Positions 1-6,229 are shown, counted from the first letter of the stretch. The stretch: 12,853 nucleotides of DNA from an uncultured Clostridia bacterium (GCA_946410395.1 CAMKAE010000039.1:1-12853); one strand, 5' to 3'. Notes: generated from the letters alone by a model not told the origin. Translations and numbers: made by a program.

Positions 1-483
1 CTGCTGCTGAGCATGGTCAAGTTCAATTACATCCGAAACGGCAACTTCGAGGACAGCGATGTCAGCATGTGGCGCACGGTGGATCACGCGGCCTGCGACC
101 AGCTGTATCAGGAAGAAAAGAAGACCGACTCCCAAAGCGGCGTGATGCACTGGCACTTCTACTCCGTGAAAGCCGGCTCGGTGAACTTTGACCTGGAGCA
201 GGATGTGACCGGGCTCAAGAGCGGAACCTACACCTATTCCATCAGCGTCATGGGCGGAGATGCCGGGGATACCGACATCTACAGCTATGTCCGGGTCAAC
301 GGCGAAGTCGTCGCAACTCAGCCGACGCAGATTACCAGCTGGAACAACTGGTTCACGCCGGTGATTGAGGGCATTCAGGTCACCGAAGGCGATCAGGTCA
401 CCGTCGGCATTCATGTGGAATGCGCTGCGGGCGGCGCGTGGGGAAAGATCGACGATGCCGTGCTCAACAGCGAGGGCGAGTGA
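1..483 (+). CDS. C-terminal part of a secreted polysaccharide-degrading enzyme, probably GH53 endo-beta-1,4-galactanase (5' end outside window)
   Basis: The reading frame is open from the first base, so the ATG at 13 is internal and the true start lies upstream; 160 residues are visible. They form a beta-rich carbohydrate-binding-like module. It opens with NGNFEDSDVSMW (visible residues 13-24), continues with a TGLKSGTYTYS strand (about 70-80) and SWNNWF (113-118), and ends with CAAGGAWGKIDDAVL (141-155). This opening and closing pattern is what I know from the C-terminal galactose-binding-like modules of clostridial GH53 arabinogalactan endo-galactanases, which help hold the enzyme on beta-1,4-galactan outside the cell. 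The GH53 assignment is inferred from the module alone because no catalytic residues are in view; another glycosidase carrying the same module is possible. No terminator follows the stop, and the next promoter begins four bases after it. Confidence 0.6.
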   Translation: MLLSMVKFNYIRNGNFEDSDVSMWRTVDHAACDQLYQEEKKTDSQSGVMHWHFYSVKAGSVNFDLEQDVTGLKSGTYTYSISVMGGDAGDTDIYSYVRVNGEVVATQPTQITSWNNWFTPVIEGIQVTEGDQVTVGIHVECAAGGAWGKIDDAVLNSEGE

Positions 484-496
484 GGATTGACAATCC
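484..496. promoter_or_regulatory. 13-bp perfect palindrome over the -35 box of the DtxR-family gene
   Basis: GGATTGACAATCC reads the same on both strands about a central A at 490 (six-base arms). It encloses the TTGACA hexamer at 487-492. A protein bound here would block RNA polymerase, so it is a candidate autoregulatory operator. It does not match the longer DtxR or MntR consensus boxes I know, and it could be chance. Confidence 0.35.
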
Positions 497-515
497 AATA
501 TCTGCCATGTATAAT
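487..515 (+). promoter_or_regulatory. Consensus sigma-70/sigma-A promoter for the DtxR-family gene
   Basis: TTGACA at 487-492 and TATAAT at 510-515 are both perfect consensus hexamers with an optimal 17-bp spacer. Transcription should start near 522, leaving a leader of about 20 bases before the ATG at 542. The promoter begins immediately after the upstream stop codon. It should be strong unless repressed. Confidence 0.85.
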
Positions 516-541
516 GCTCATATCCTGAGGGGGTGCACCAT

Positions 542-925
542 ATGAAACAGACAAAGTCTGTCGAGGATTATCTCGAGGCAATTCTGATGATCCAGCAGGA
601 GAAAGGAATCTGCCGATCCATCGACGTGGCCGTGCGGCTGAATTATTCCAAACCCAGCGTTTCCGTTGCGGTCCGCAACCTTGAAAACGACGGCTCAGTC
701 ACCCGCGCGGCGGACGGTTCCCTGCTGCTGACCGAGAAAGGACTGGCCGTGGCCGAGGGCGTTCTCGAGAGACACCGTTTTCTGACACAGTTCTTCTGCG
801 ACATCGGCGTGAATCCGGAGACGGCTGAGAATGACGCCTGCGGGATGGAGCACTCCATCAGTCAGGAGAGCTTCGAGTGCTTCCGAAAATGGTACAATCA
901 GACCGTGCAAAAGGATCACAACTGA
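542..925 (+). CDS. DtxR/MntR-family metal-dependent transcriptional regulator
   Basis: A 127-residue protein with an N-terminal winged helix (about residues 5-65, SVEDYLEAIL through the LLLTEKG wing) and a helical metal-binding and dimerisation domain (about 70-120). It is the short two-domain form without the SH3-like third domain of DtxR. Family metal ligands can be placed by alignment with B. subtilis MntR: D9, E12, H78, C100, E103 and H104. The first matches MntR, while the Cys matches DtxR/IdeR, so manganese versus iron specificity cannot be read off. I chose the ATG at 542 because GAGGGGG (527-533) lies eight bases upstream; a GTG at 533 is in frame but overlaps that ribosome binding site. 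It is a single-gene unit with its own consensus promoter and a strong terminator. Such proteins usually repress metal uptake genes when metal is replete; no transporter is in this window. Confidence 0.9.
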   Translation: MKQTKSVEDYLEAILMIQQEKGICRSIDVAVRLNYSKPSVSVAVRNLENDGSVTRAADGSLLLTEKGLAVAEGVLERHRFLTQFFCDIGVNPETAENDACGMEHSISQESFECFRKWYNQTVQKDHN

Positions 926-931
926 ACAAAG

Positions 932-958
932 AGCGGCGCCGGCTGGCGCTGCTTTTTT
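932..958 (+). terminator. Rho-independent terminator after the DtxR-family gene
   Basis: A nine-pair stem (932-940 with 945-953, one G-U pair) closes a GGCT tetraloop and runs into six T residues at 953-958. It starts seven bases after the stop codon. Confidence 0.88.
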
Positions 959-979
959 GCCGAATTCGGCGGGCTGCGC

Positions 980-1008
980 TTGTGCTTTGCCGCTCCTTGT
1001 GATACACT
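980..1008 (+). promoter_or_regulatory. Probable extended -10 promoter for the esterase/flippase unit
   Basis: TTGTGC at 980-985 and TACACT at 1003-1008 are separated by 17 bp, and a TG at 1000-1001 sits one base before the -10, as in extended -10 promoters. Both hexamers are only partial matches (3/6 and 4/6). A promoter is needed here because a strong terminator precedes it. Transcription would start near 1015. Confidence 0.45.
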
Positions 1009-1050
1009 GCCTCCTGTTGACCCAGAATCCACACAAAGGAAGTCCTGACC

Positions 1051-1818
1051 ATGGTGCTGAAGTGGCATACCCTGATCCCTGCATTAACCAAAAAAGAACG
1101 CCGGCTGGTCTATGTCTACATCCCGGATGAGGCGGAGTGGGAATCCGACGCGCGCTATCCGGTTCTGTATATGTTCGACGGTCACAATGTTTTTTTTGAC
1201 GCCGATGCCACCTACGGAAAAAGCTGGGGCATGAAAGAATACCTCGAAGAAAACCATGTGCCGCTGATCGTGGTGGGCGTGGACTGCAACCATCACCCGG
1301 ACAACGGCCGCCTGAGCGAGTATTCACCCTACAGTTTTTCCGATCCGCGCTTCGGCACAGTGACCGGACGCGGGAAGCTGTACATGGACTGGCTGACGGG
1401 TACGCTGAAGCCCATGATCGACGCCCGCTATCCCACGATCCCCGACCGGGATCACACCTGGATCGCCGGCAGCTCCATGGGCGGCCTGATGAGCCTTTAT
1501 GCCGCGGGCGCATACAACCGTTTCTTCAGCCGCGCGGCGGCGCTCTCCCCCTCCGTCTGGGTGAACGGCAAGAAGCTGCGAAAGCTGCTGCGCACCGCCG
1601 ATATCGGGGAGGACACGGTCATCTACATGGATTACGGTTCCAGGGAGATGCGGCATCATGACGGCATGGCCGCTGAGTTTGCGGCGACCGTACAGACCCT
1701 GATGGAACGCGGAATCTGGGTCAACGCGCGGATCGTGCCCAACGGCGATCACTGCGAGGCCTGCTGGGAGGAGCAGATCCCCTTCTTTATGGAAACCCTT
1801 TTTTATGAACGGAATTGA
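1051..1818 (+). CDS. Putative esterase, alpha/beta-hydrolase of the esterase D / Fes-like family (PF00756 type)
   Basis: A 255-residue protein without signal peptide, expected in the cytoplasm. Family marks include YPVLYMFDGHNVFFD (36-50), the nucleophile elbow G-S-S-M-G-G at 140-145 with Ser142 as catalytic serine, AALSPSVW (163-170), a candidate acid near Asp194 in YMDYGS, and the catalytic histidine probably His234 in NGDHCEACW. The family hydrolyses ester bonds in substrates ranging from S-formylglutathione and acetylated sugars to siderophore trilactones; the sequence does not fix the substrate. The ATG at 1051 has AAAGGAAG (1035-1042) eight bases upstream. The next gene starts 15 bases after the stop with no terminator, so the two are likely co-transcribed. 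Confidence 0.85.
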   Translation: MVLKWHTLIPALTKKERRLVYVYIPDEAEWESDARYPVLYMFDGHNVFFDADATYGKSWGMKEYLEENHVPLIVVGVDCNHHPDNGRLSEYSPYSFSDPRFGTVTGRGKLYMDWLTGTLKPMIDARYPTIPDRDHTWIAGSSMGGLMSLYAAGAYNRFFSRAAALSPSVWVNGKKLRKLLRTADIGEDTVIYMDYGSREMRHHDGMAAEFAATVQTLMERGIWVNARIVPNGDHCEACWEEQIPFFMETLFYERN

Positions 1819-1833
1819 ACGAAGGAAGACAAT

Positions 1834-2934
1834 ATGACAATTCAGAAGGAACCACGCATACAAACGGGGCGCAACAAGTTCAGAGGCCGATGCATGATGA
1901 TTGGCTTTGTGGTGCTGAACATTGCGATCATCGTTTGGTCTGCTGCCGTTGAACTGTCGAATGCAAAGCAGGAGACTTATCCTGTCAGATGGCAGTTCCT
2001 TGCGGCGGCGCTTGGGCTCTTCATCGCCGCGATGATTGCGGAATGCCTGAAGATGAAAGTCATGACACAGCACGCCTGCGGACGCTCCGACTGGCGGACA
2101 GCCATCCGGACTGTGCTGATCGGGCGCTTCTATGACAACATCACGCCGGGAGCGATCGGCGGACAGCCGTTTCAGATCTATTATCTGATGAAATCGAGTT
2201 ATCCTGCCGGTGAAAGCGCGGCGGTGCCGCTGGGCAGCTTCATCTTTACCCAGTTTTCGTTTGTGCTGTTGTCCGTCAGTGTGCTCATCACGTCCGGTTC
2301 GCTGGTCAGAAGCGGAGCGATCGGCATTACGTCCTGGCTGGGCACGCTGGTATGTGCAATCTTTCCGGCCAGCGTATTTCTATCGACATTGATTCCAAAG
2401 CAAATGCTCAGAATCTCGGGCTTTTTTATCAGGCTCTTTCACCGCATGCACTTGATCAAGGATCCGGAGAGGGCATACCGGAAATCAGAGGAGAATGTAA
2501 CCAACTATTCCGCGTCTCTGCGCGAGCTGATGCGGAATAAAGGACTTTGTGTCCGCATGTTTTTCCTGGGCATGGTTTTTCAGGTTGCCTTTTATTCCAT
2601 TCCGTTTTTTGTACTGCGCGCTTTCGGCGGCGATGACATCGCCTGGTATCCTTGTCTGGTGAATGTTGTCGCAATCACGGCTGCGATTGCGATTGTACCG
2701 ACACCCGGAAACGCGGGCGCTGCCGAAGGTTCTTTTGTTCATGCTTTCAAGTCGCTGCCGGGCTCATGCTTCTGGCCTATGATGGCCTGGCGCTTTTTCA
2801 GCTATTACATTTTCATTCTGCTGGGGCTGGGATTATACACGAATATCTACCTGAACAAGCGGAACCGGAAAGATGCGGAAGTCTACGGAGAGAATTGGTC
2901 TTCAATTCCCTTATCTGATACTATTCTCAGTTAA
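1834..2934 (+). CDS. Flippase-like integral membrane protein, lysylphosphatidylglycerol synthase TM-region family (UPF0104/YbhN type)
   Basis: A 366-residue membrane protein with about seven or eight hydrophobic segments (near 20-40, 53-70, 130-155, 165-185, 240-262, 272-290 and 315-340). It carries both signatures I associate with this family: GRFYDNITPGAIGGQPFQIYYL around 97-118 and PTPGNAGAAEGSF around 289-301. In MprF the same domain moves aminoacylated lipid across the membrane; stand-alone members are presumed lipid or lipid-linked substrate transporters, but no synthase domain is attached here, so the substrate is unknown. The ATG at 1834 has a GAAGGAAG ribosome binding site and follows the esterase by 15 bases, which suggests a two-gene operon. 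A modified lipid or cell-envelope ester is a guess, not a finding. Confidence 0.88.
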   Translation: MTIQKEPRIQTGRNKFRGRCMMIGFVVLNIAIIVWSAAVELSNAKQETYPVRWQFLAAALGLFIAAMIAECLKMKVMTQHACGRSDWRTAIRTVLIGRFYDNITPGAIGGQPFQIYYLMKSSYPAGESAAVPLGSFIFTQFSFVLLSVSVLITSGSLVRSGAIGITSWLGTLVCAIFPASVFLSTLIPKQMLRISGFFIRLFHRMHLIKDPERAYRKSEENVTNYSASLRELMRNKGLCVRMFFLGMVFQVAFYSIPFFVLRAFGGDDIAWYPCLVNVVAITAAIAIVPTPGNAGAAEGSFVHAFKSLPGSCFWPMMAWRFFSYYIFILLGLGLYTNIYLNKRNRKDAEVYGENWSSIPLSDTILS

Positions 2935-2967
2935 GAATTATAAACCAAGTAACGGTATGCGCCGAAG

Positions 2968-3011
2968 GACCAGGGCGATCGGAAAGCCCTGGTCGCGGTC
3001 CGCAGACCGCG
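2968..3011. repeat. Two adjacent perfect hairpins downstream of the flippase-like gene
   Basis: The first hairpin pairs GACCAGGGC (2968-2976) with GCCCTGGTC (2986-2994) around a nine-base loop. The second pairs CGCGGTC (2994-3000) with GACCGCG (3005-3011) around CGCA. The tail at 3015-3030 is T-rich but interrupted, so these are weaker terminators or RNA 3'-end stabilisers on the plus strand. Confidence 0.6.
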
Positions 3012-3097
3012 AAATCCTTTTCTTTCATTTAGCAAGCTTAACTGAGATAAGTATGACAAGACATTGCGGAAAAAGGTACGCTATTCAAAGTAAAAGA

Positions 3098-3139
3098 GGA
3101 TTCCGTCCGGACCATGCGGTCCGAACGGAATCCGTTTTT
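3098..3139. terminator. Bidirectional terminator between convergent transcription units
   Basis: A 9-bp arm (3098-3106 with 3125-3133) and a 6-bp inner stem (3108-3113 with 3118-3123) are separated by a single C-A mismatch and capped by ATGC. On the plus strand it is followed by GTTTTT (3134-3139). On the minus strand the complement of TAAAAGA (3091-3097) gives a shorter U-rich tail. It should end both the flippase-like unit and the GH3 gene. A smaller hairpin (CATGCTG 3145-3151 with CAGCATG 3159-3165) lies between it and the GH3 stop. Confidence 0.85.
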
Positions 3140-3181
3140 CAGTTCATGCTGCTGAGGTCAGCATGGCGGGTAAAGCAGGTT

Positions 3182-5716
3182 TTACTCCGCTGTGATGGTG
3201 GTGGTCAGGCCGCAGACGTCGATGGTGTGCTCACCGGCTTCCAGGCAGACCGGAACGGTGATCACGCGCCAGCCGCCCTCGGCGACCGTGACAAACTTCT
3301 CAGCCAGCACGGTCTCGCCTTCCTTGACCTGGACATTGACGTGGCCCGCGCCGCCGTTGTTGGTGACAACGAAGCTGACGTTGAAGGGCACGCCGGCCTT
3401 CTGGGTCTTGTTGAAGACGTTGATGGTGGTGGACACGCGGCCGTTGTTCTCGGTGGTGACAGCCTCGGAATCCTGCTCAACCGTCAGCAGGGACACCTGG
3501 ATGTCGGCGGGCTTGTCATAGCTCATGCCGTACTCGCTGGTGAAGAGCACATCGCCCAGGTTGCGCGGCATGTCGATGGCGGGGTTGGTCTTGGCCAGCA
3601 TGGCCATATACAGCCGGGTCTCGGGGCTGACGCCGATGTCGTTTTGGAGCTCGCCCCAGGACACATAGGCGTCTTCGGCCACATAGGGCACCTCGAAGAC
3701 CAGCTTGCCAGCGGGGCTCTTCTCGCCGAAGAGCATCTCGGCGGTGATGGACGGGGTCACATAGCGGTAGAAGGAACCAACGGAGGAGCCGTGGTCGGGC
3801 GTGTTGTTGTAGGTCTGCAGCAGCACAGCGGCGGCGTCCTTGACCTGCTCGAAGTAGGGCTCGCCAGCGGCACCGTTGCGGCCGACAGTGCCTTCAAAGA
3901 TCAGGATGTAGGGCTTGCCGGCTTCGGCAGCATCCTCGACCAGGATGTCATACGCATCGTTGAACGCGGTGACGTGGACCAGCACCACGTCGGCTTCTTC
4001 GATGGAGGAGACCATGGAGCCCTTGGCTTCCAGGGCAGCGCGGTCAGCTTCCTCGATGGTAGTGTTGTTGGAACCGGCGAAGACCTTGGTGCCTTCGGCC
4101 AGGGGCAGGACGCCCTCGTTCTTGAGCAGCACGGTGGACTTCACCATGACTTCCTGCTCCATCTCGATGATTTCGGGACGGCGATACTCGTCGATCTTTT
4201 CGGTGGACAGCGGGATGGTCTGCTCGGCCTTGTAGGCATCGGTGCCGATCAGCTCAAGCAGCTCGCCCCAGTCGCGATAGGGATTGTCGAACAGGCCATA
4301 GGCAAACTTGGTCTTCAGCACACGGCCCACATGGACGTTCAGGTCTTCCTCGGTCACGAGGCCTTCGTTGACGGCCTGTACGATGACCTGGGGACGGGCA
4401 TGCATGAAGATGTCGGTGTAGGCTTCATCGGTCACGTCCGTGCCGGGCACGCCGATGGAGCAGGAGAACATATCCACACCGGCGTTCAGGATCAGAGCAT
4501 AGCGCTCCACCAGGCTCAGGGTGGAAATGTCGGTGCCGTCGCGCAGGATACCGGTCTTGCTCATCAGGCTGACGTCGCCCAGAGGCCAGTCAAGGCAGAC
4601 AACGCCGTCATAGCCCAGCTCGTTGCGGAGAATGTCATAGGTGTCCTTGTCCATGTAGCCCTGGACACCAGGGGTGATACCGACGTTGTTGTTGGTCATG
4701 ATGTACTGGGTGCCGGCGTCGATGACGGCCTGCCAGCCGATCTTCCAGCTGTCGATCAGGTCGGCGGGGGACTTGGCCTTCACATAGGCGTTGCGGCCGC
4801 CGCGGGCGATGAAATGCTTGGAGTGGGACTGGAAGCCGTTGTCCTCATAGGCCTTGGTTTCGGTGGCAGCCATCAGGGCGATGTCAGCGGGGTTGTCGCC
4901 GTACCAAGAGCCGATCTCGTTGCCATAGCCGTGGAACACCTGGTGATAGCCGATGGCGACGGCTTCCTTGGCGTACTCGGAAACCAGGTTGTAGAGGAGC
5001 TCGGGGTCATGCGCAACACCCAGCGCGTAGTGAGGCATGTCGATCATGCCGCCCCAGGTGTCATAGCTGCGGTCGCCGGAGAAGGTGGCGGGGATGCCCA
5101 GGCGGGTTTCTTCCGCATACTTCTGCAGGCGGTTGAAGACGTCCAGCTGATCCTTCGGAACACCGGTCAGAGCCGCGATGAAGGTGTTCACATACATGGT
5201 CTGGATCTGATAGCGGGTGGAGCGGTAGATCTTGCCGCCCATGTCCACGGACAGGTTGTCCGGGTCGTTGATGGCAGGGCTTTCAAGATTCACCACGGAA
5301 GCGCTGGCCGCGGTCGCGGCATCGCTGCCGCCGCCGCCGAAGCCGGCGATCTCGGCGTTGAAGTCGGTCACGGTGGAACCGTTCTGACCGGCGATGCAGG
5401 CGAAGAGCAGCAGGCCGCCCTTCTCATCGAGGGTCATCTGAGCGGTCAGGTCGGCGACACGCTCTTCCACCGGCAGACGCCAGTCCTCATAGGGATCCAG
5501 CGCGCCGTTGCCGTTCATGTCCTTGAACCAGAGCCCGTCGGCCTGGAAGAACTTGTCGGCATTTGCGGCGGAAAGGCGGATCTGATCGCCGTCGGCTTCA
5601 ATGTAGTAGAAGCCTGATTCGCTCTCCTTGACGGGGGAAGCATCTTCCGCCATCGACGGGATGGCGAGGCAGCTCACCAGCATGGCGAGAGCCAGCAAGA
5701 GTGACAGTTTCTTCAT
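3182..5716 (-). CDS. Secreted glycoside hydrolase family 3-like protein with divergent active-site segments
   Basis: An 844-residue exported protein. Residues 1-23 form a signal peptide; cleavage after SMA is most likely, although L-V-S-C at 13-16 also fits a lipobox. A calcium-loop-like stretch DMNGNGALDPYEDWR (66-80) precedes the GH3 (beta/alpha)8 barrel, as in many clostridial and Bacteroides GH3 enzymes. Barrel marks are TRLGIPATFSGD (204-215), the Lys-His pair K300-H301 and the nucleophile Asp376 in GVVCLDW. The C-terminal sandwich begins near 520 with STVLLKNEGVLPL (527-539), and residues about 750-844 are an Ig/CARDB-like domain. The family removes beta-linked glucose, xylose or other sugars from oligosaccharide ends. 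Two usual segments look altered: the W-G-R/GEDP region and the EGxDRxxLxLP region that often carries the acid/base. AAAGGAG (5725-5731) lies eight bases before the ATG. It is transcribed alone, ending in the shared terminator. Confidence 0.9.
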   Translation of the reverse strand: MKKLSLLLALAMLVSCLAIPSMAEDASPVKESESGFYYIEADGDQIRLSAANADKFFQADGLWFKDMNGNGALDPYEDWRLPVEERVADLTAQMTLDEKGGLLLFACIAGQNGSTVTDFNAEIAGFGGGGSDAATAASASVVNLESPAINDPDNLSVDMGGKIYRSTRYQIQTMYVNTFIAALTGVPKDQLDVFNRLQKYAEETRLGIPATFSGDRSYDTWGGMIDMPHYALGVAHDPELLYNLVSEYAKEAVAIGYHQVFHGYGNEIGSWYGDNPADIALMAATETKAYEDNGFQSHSKHFIARGGRNAYVKAKSPADLIDSWKIGWQAVIDAGTQYIMTNNNVGITPGVQGYMDKDTYDILRNELGYDGVVCLDWPLGDVSLMSKTGILRDGTDISTLSLVERYALILNAGVDMFSCSIGVPGTDVTDEAYTDIFMHARPQVIVQAVNEGLVTEEDLNVHVGRVLKTKFAYGLFDNPYRDWGELLELIGTDAYKAEQTIPLSTEKIDEYRRPEIIEMEQEVMVKSTVLLKNEGVLPLAEGTKVFAGSNNTTIEEADRAALEAKGSMVSSIEEADVVLVHVTAFNDAYDILVEDAAEAGKPYILIFEGTVGRNGAAGEPYFEQVKDAAAVLLQTYNNTPDHGSSVGSFYRYVTPSITAEMLFGEKSPAGKLVFEVPYVAEDAYVSWGELQNDIGVSPETRLYMAMLAKTNPAIDMPRNLGDVLFTSEYGMSYDKPADIQVSLLTVEQDSEAVTTENNGRVSTTINVFNKTQKAGVPFNVSFVVTNNGGAGHVNVQVKEGETVLAEKFVTVAEGGWRVITVPVCLEAGEHTIDVCGLTTTITAE

Positions 5717-5737
5717 AGCAATCGCTCCTTTCTCTTT

Positions 5738-5753
5738 GCACGGATCTCCGTGC
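5738..5753. repeat. Inverted repeat in the GH3 leader
   Basis: GCACGGA and TCCGTGC (5738-5744 and 5747-5753) are separated by two bases. As RNA it would be a six-pair hairpin with an ATCT loop seven bases upstream of the GH3 ribosome binding site. It could be a leader structure, an RNase-protective hairpin or an operator. A possible -10 (TAGAAT, minus strand, 5764-5769) lies just upstream, without a good -35. Confidence 0.55.
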
Positions 5754-5810
5754 GTCCAATGCTATTCTACAACCGCCATGACAAGCAGAATCCCAAAAAA
5801 CCTGCAGCTT

Positions 5811-5876
5811 TTCATGAGAATCATGAACAGAAAGTACAGCGATGAGAAAAACCGAAACCACCGATGAGAAAATCCG
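5811..5876 (-). promoter_or_regulatory. Putative regulator-binding cluster upstream of the GH3 gene
   Basis: On the plus strand, CGATGAGAAAAACCG (5840-5854) recurs as CGATGAGAAAATCCG (5862-5876), 14 of 15 bases identical and 22 bases apart, about two helical turns. The core ATGAGAA occurs a third time at 5814-5820 inside a 17-bp palindrome, TTCATGA-GAA-TCATGAA (5811-5827). Paired direct repeats about 21-22 bp apart upstream of a promoter with a weak -35 are a common layout for AraC-type activators. The link to GH3 control is inferred from position only. Confidence 0.5.
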
Positions 5877-5902
5877 ATACATACGTCCCGTCGCCATGGA
5901 GC

Positions 5903-5925
5903 AAAAGACACGCCGGGTGTCTTTT
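5903..5925 (-). terminator. Second (distal) terminator hairpin after the ferredoxin gene
   Basis: AAAAGACAC (5903-5911) and GTGTCTTTT (5917-5925) form a perfect nine-pair stem around a GCCGG loop. The U-rich 3' arm is followed by GC on the minus strand, so it works best as a backup to the hairpin at 5936-5965. It is symmetric and could act in both directions. Confidence 0.65.
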
Positions 5926-5935
5926 CCGCACGAAA

Positions 5936-5965
5936 AACCCGCCGGGCTTTTCAGCCTGACGGGTT
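5936..5965 (-). terminator. Rho-independent terminator after the ferredoxin gene
   Basis: On the minus strand the six-pair base (5936-5941 with 5960-5965) and an inner four-pair stem (5944-5947 with 5954-5957, one G-U) form a hairpin whose 3' arm runs into five T residues (complement of 5933-5937). It begins 19 bases past the ferredoxin stop. Confidence 0.8.
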
Positions 5966-5984
5966 CTTGTCAGATCAGGTGAGA

Positions 5985-6155
5985 TTATTCCTGCGTGGGA
6001 GCGCCGACGGGGCAGGTATCCGCGCAAGCGCCGCAATCGATGCACTTCTCGGGATCGATTTCGTACTTGCCGTCGCCTTCGGAAATCGCTTCAACGGGGC
6101 AGCCGGCAGCGCAGGCGCCGCAGGAGATGCAGGCATCGGTGATCGTATAAGCCAT
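5985..6155 (-). CDS. Clostridial-type 2[4Fe-4S] ferredoxin
   Basis: A 56-residue protein with two complete CxxCxxCxxxCP motifs: C9, C12, C15, C19-P20 and C38, C41, C44, C48-P49. These bind two [4Fe-4S] clusters in the small soluble ferredoxin of anaerobes, which carries low-potential electrons for enzymes such as pyruvate:ferredoxin oxidoreductase, hydrogenase and Rnf. The length is the normal one for the family. I chose the ATG at 6155 because AAGGAGG (6164-6170, minus strand) lies eight bases upstream; a longer in-frame start at 6200 would add 15 residues unlike the family and lies in the 5' leader. It has its own promoter and tandem terminators, so it is probably a short, abundant single-gene transcript. 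Confidence 0.96.
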   Translation of the reverse strand: MAYTITDACISCGACAAGCPVEAISEGDGKYEIDPEKCIDCGACADTCPVGAPTQE

Positions 6156-6200
6156 GATGGAAACCTCCTTGTGTTTTGAATCCCTTTTCAGGTTAAGCAA

Positions 6201-6229
6201 ACTATAGCATGAACGCCGGAAAAATGCAA
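6201..6229 (-). promoter_or_regulatory. Extended -10 promoter for ferredoxin
   Basis: Reading the minus strand, TTGCAT (6224-6229) is 17 bp upstream of TATAGT (6201-6206), and a TG (6208-6209) lies one base before the -10. Transcription should start near 6194, giving a leader of about 39 bases. A tandem TTAGT repeat with a TTAGTCTAA palindrome (6246-6259) lies just upstream; its role is unknown and it may be chance. Confidence 0.7.

Noticed and set aside
13..483. The ATG at 13 as a real start for the carbohydrate-binding module gene
   Set aside because: The frame is open to base 1, there is no room to see a ribosome binding site or signal peptide, and the module is normally the C-terminal part of a larger enzyme.
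959..970. 12-bp perfect palindrome GCCGAATTCGGC directly after the terminator T run
   Set aside because: It could be an operator for the downstream promoter, but it is isolated, 10 bases upstream of a weak -35, with no second copy; chance is adequate.
695..1513. A 272-codon minus-strand frame spanning the DtxR terminator and the esterase start
   Set aside because: Arg- and Ser-rich low-complexity translation that crosses a terminator and a promoter; the plus-strand genes have clear motifs.
1324..2073. A 249-codon minus-strand frame across the esterase-flippase junction
   Set aside because: The translation has no family features and overlaps two well-supported plus-strand genes and their ribosome binding site.
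2873..5617. A very long plus-strand open frame (914 codons) opposite the GH3 gene
   Set aside because: It is codon-aligned with GH3 on the other strand and stays open because GH3 uses no TTA, CTA or TCA codons from 3182 to about 5614. The translation is repetitive in G, H, V and D, has no ribosome binding site and begins inside the flippase-like gene. GH3 has signal peptide, motifs and a ribosome binding site.
5801..5814. cre-like catabolite control site (minus-strand TGAAAAGCTGCA) upstream of GH3
   Set aside because: The central CG expected in a cre site is GC here and the right half is poor, so the match is not convincing.
6156..6200. Longer N-terminus for the ferredoxin (start at 6200)
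   Set aside because: The extra 15 residues are not ferredoxin-like, and the ideal AAGGAGG ribosome binding site sits eight bases before the ATG at 6155.
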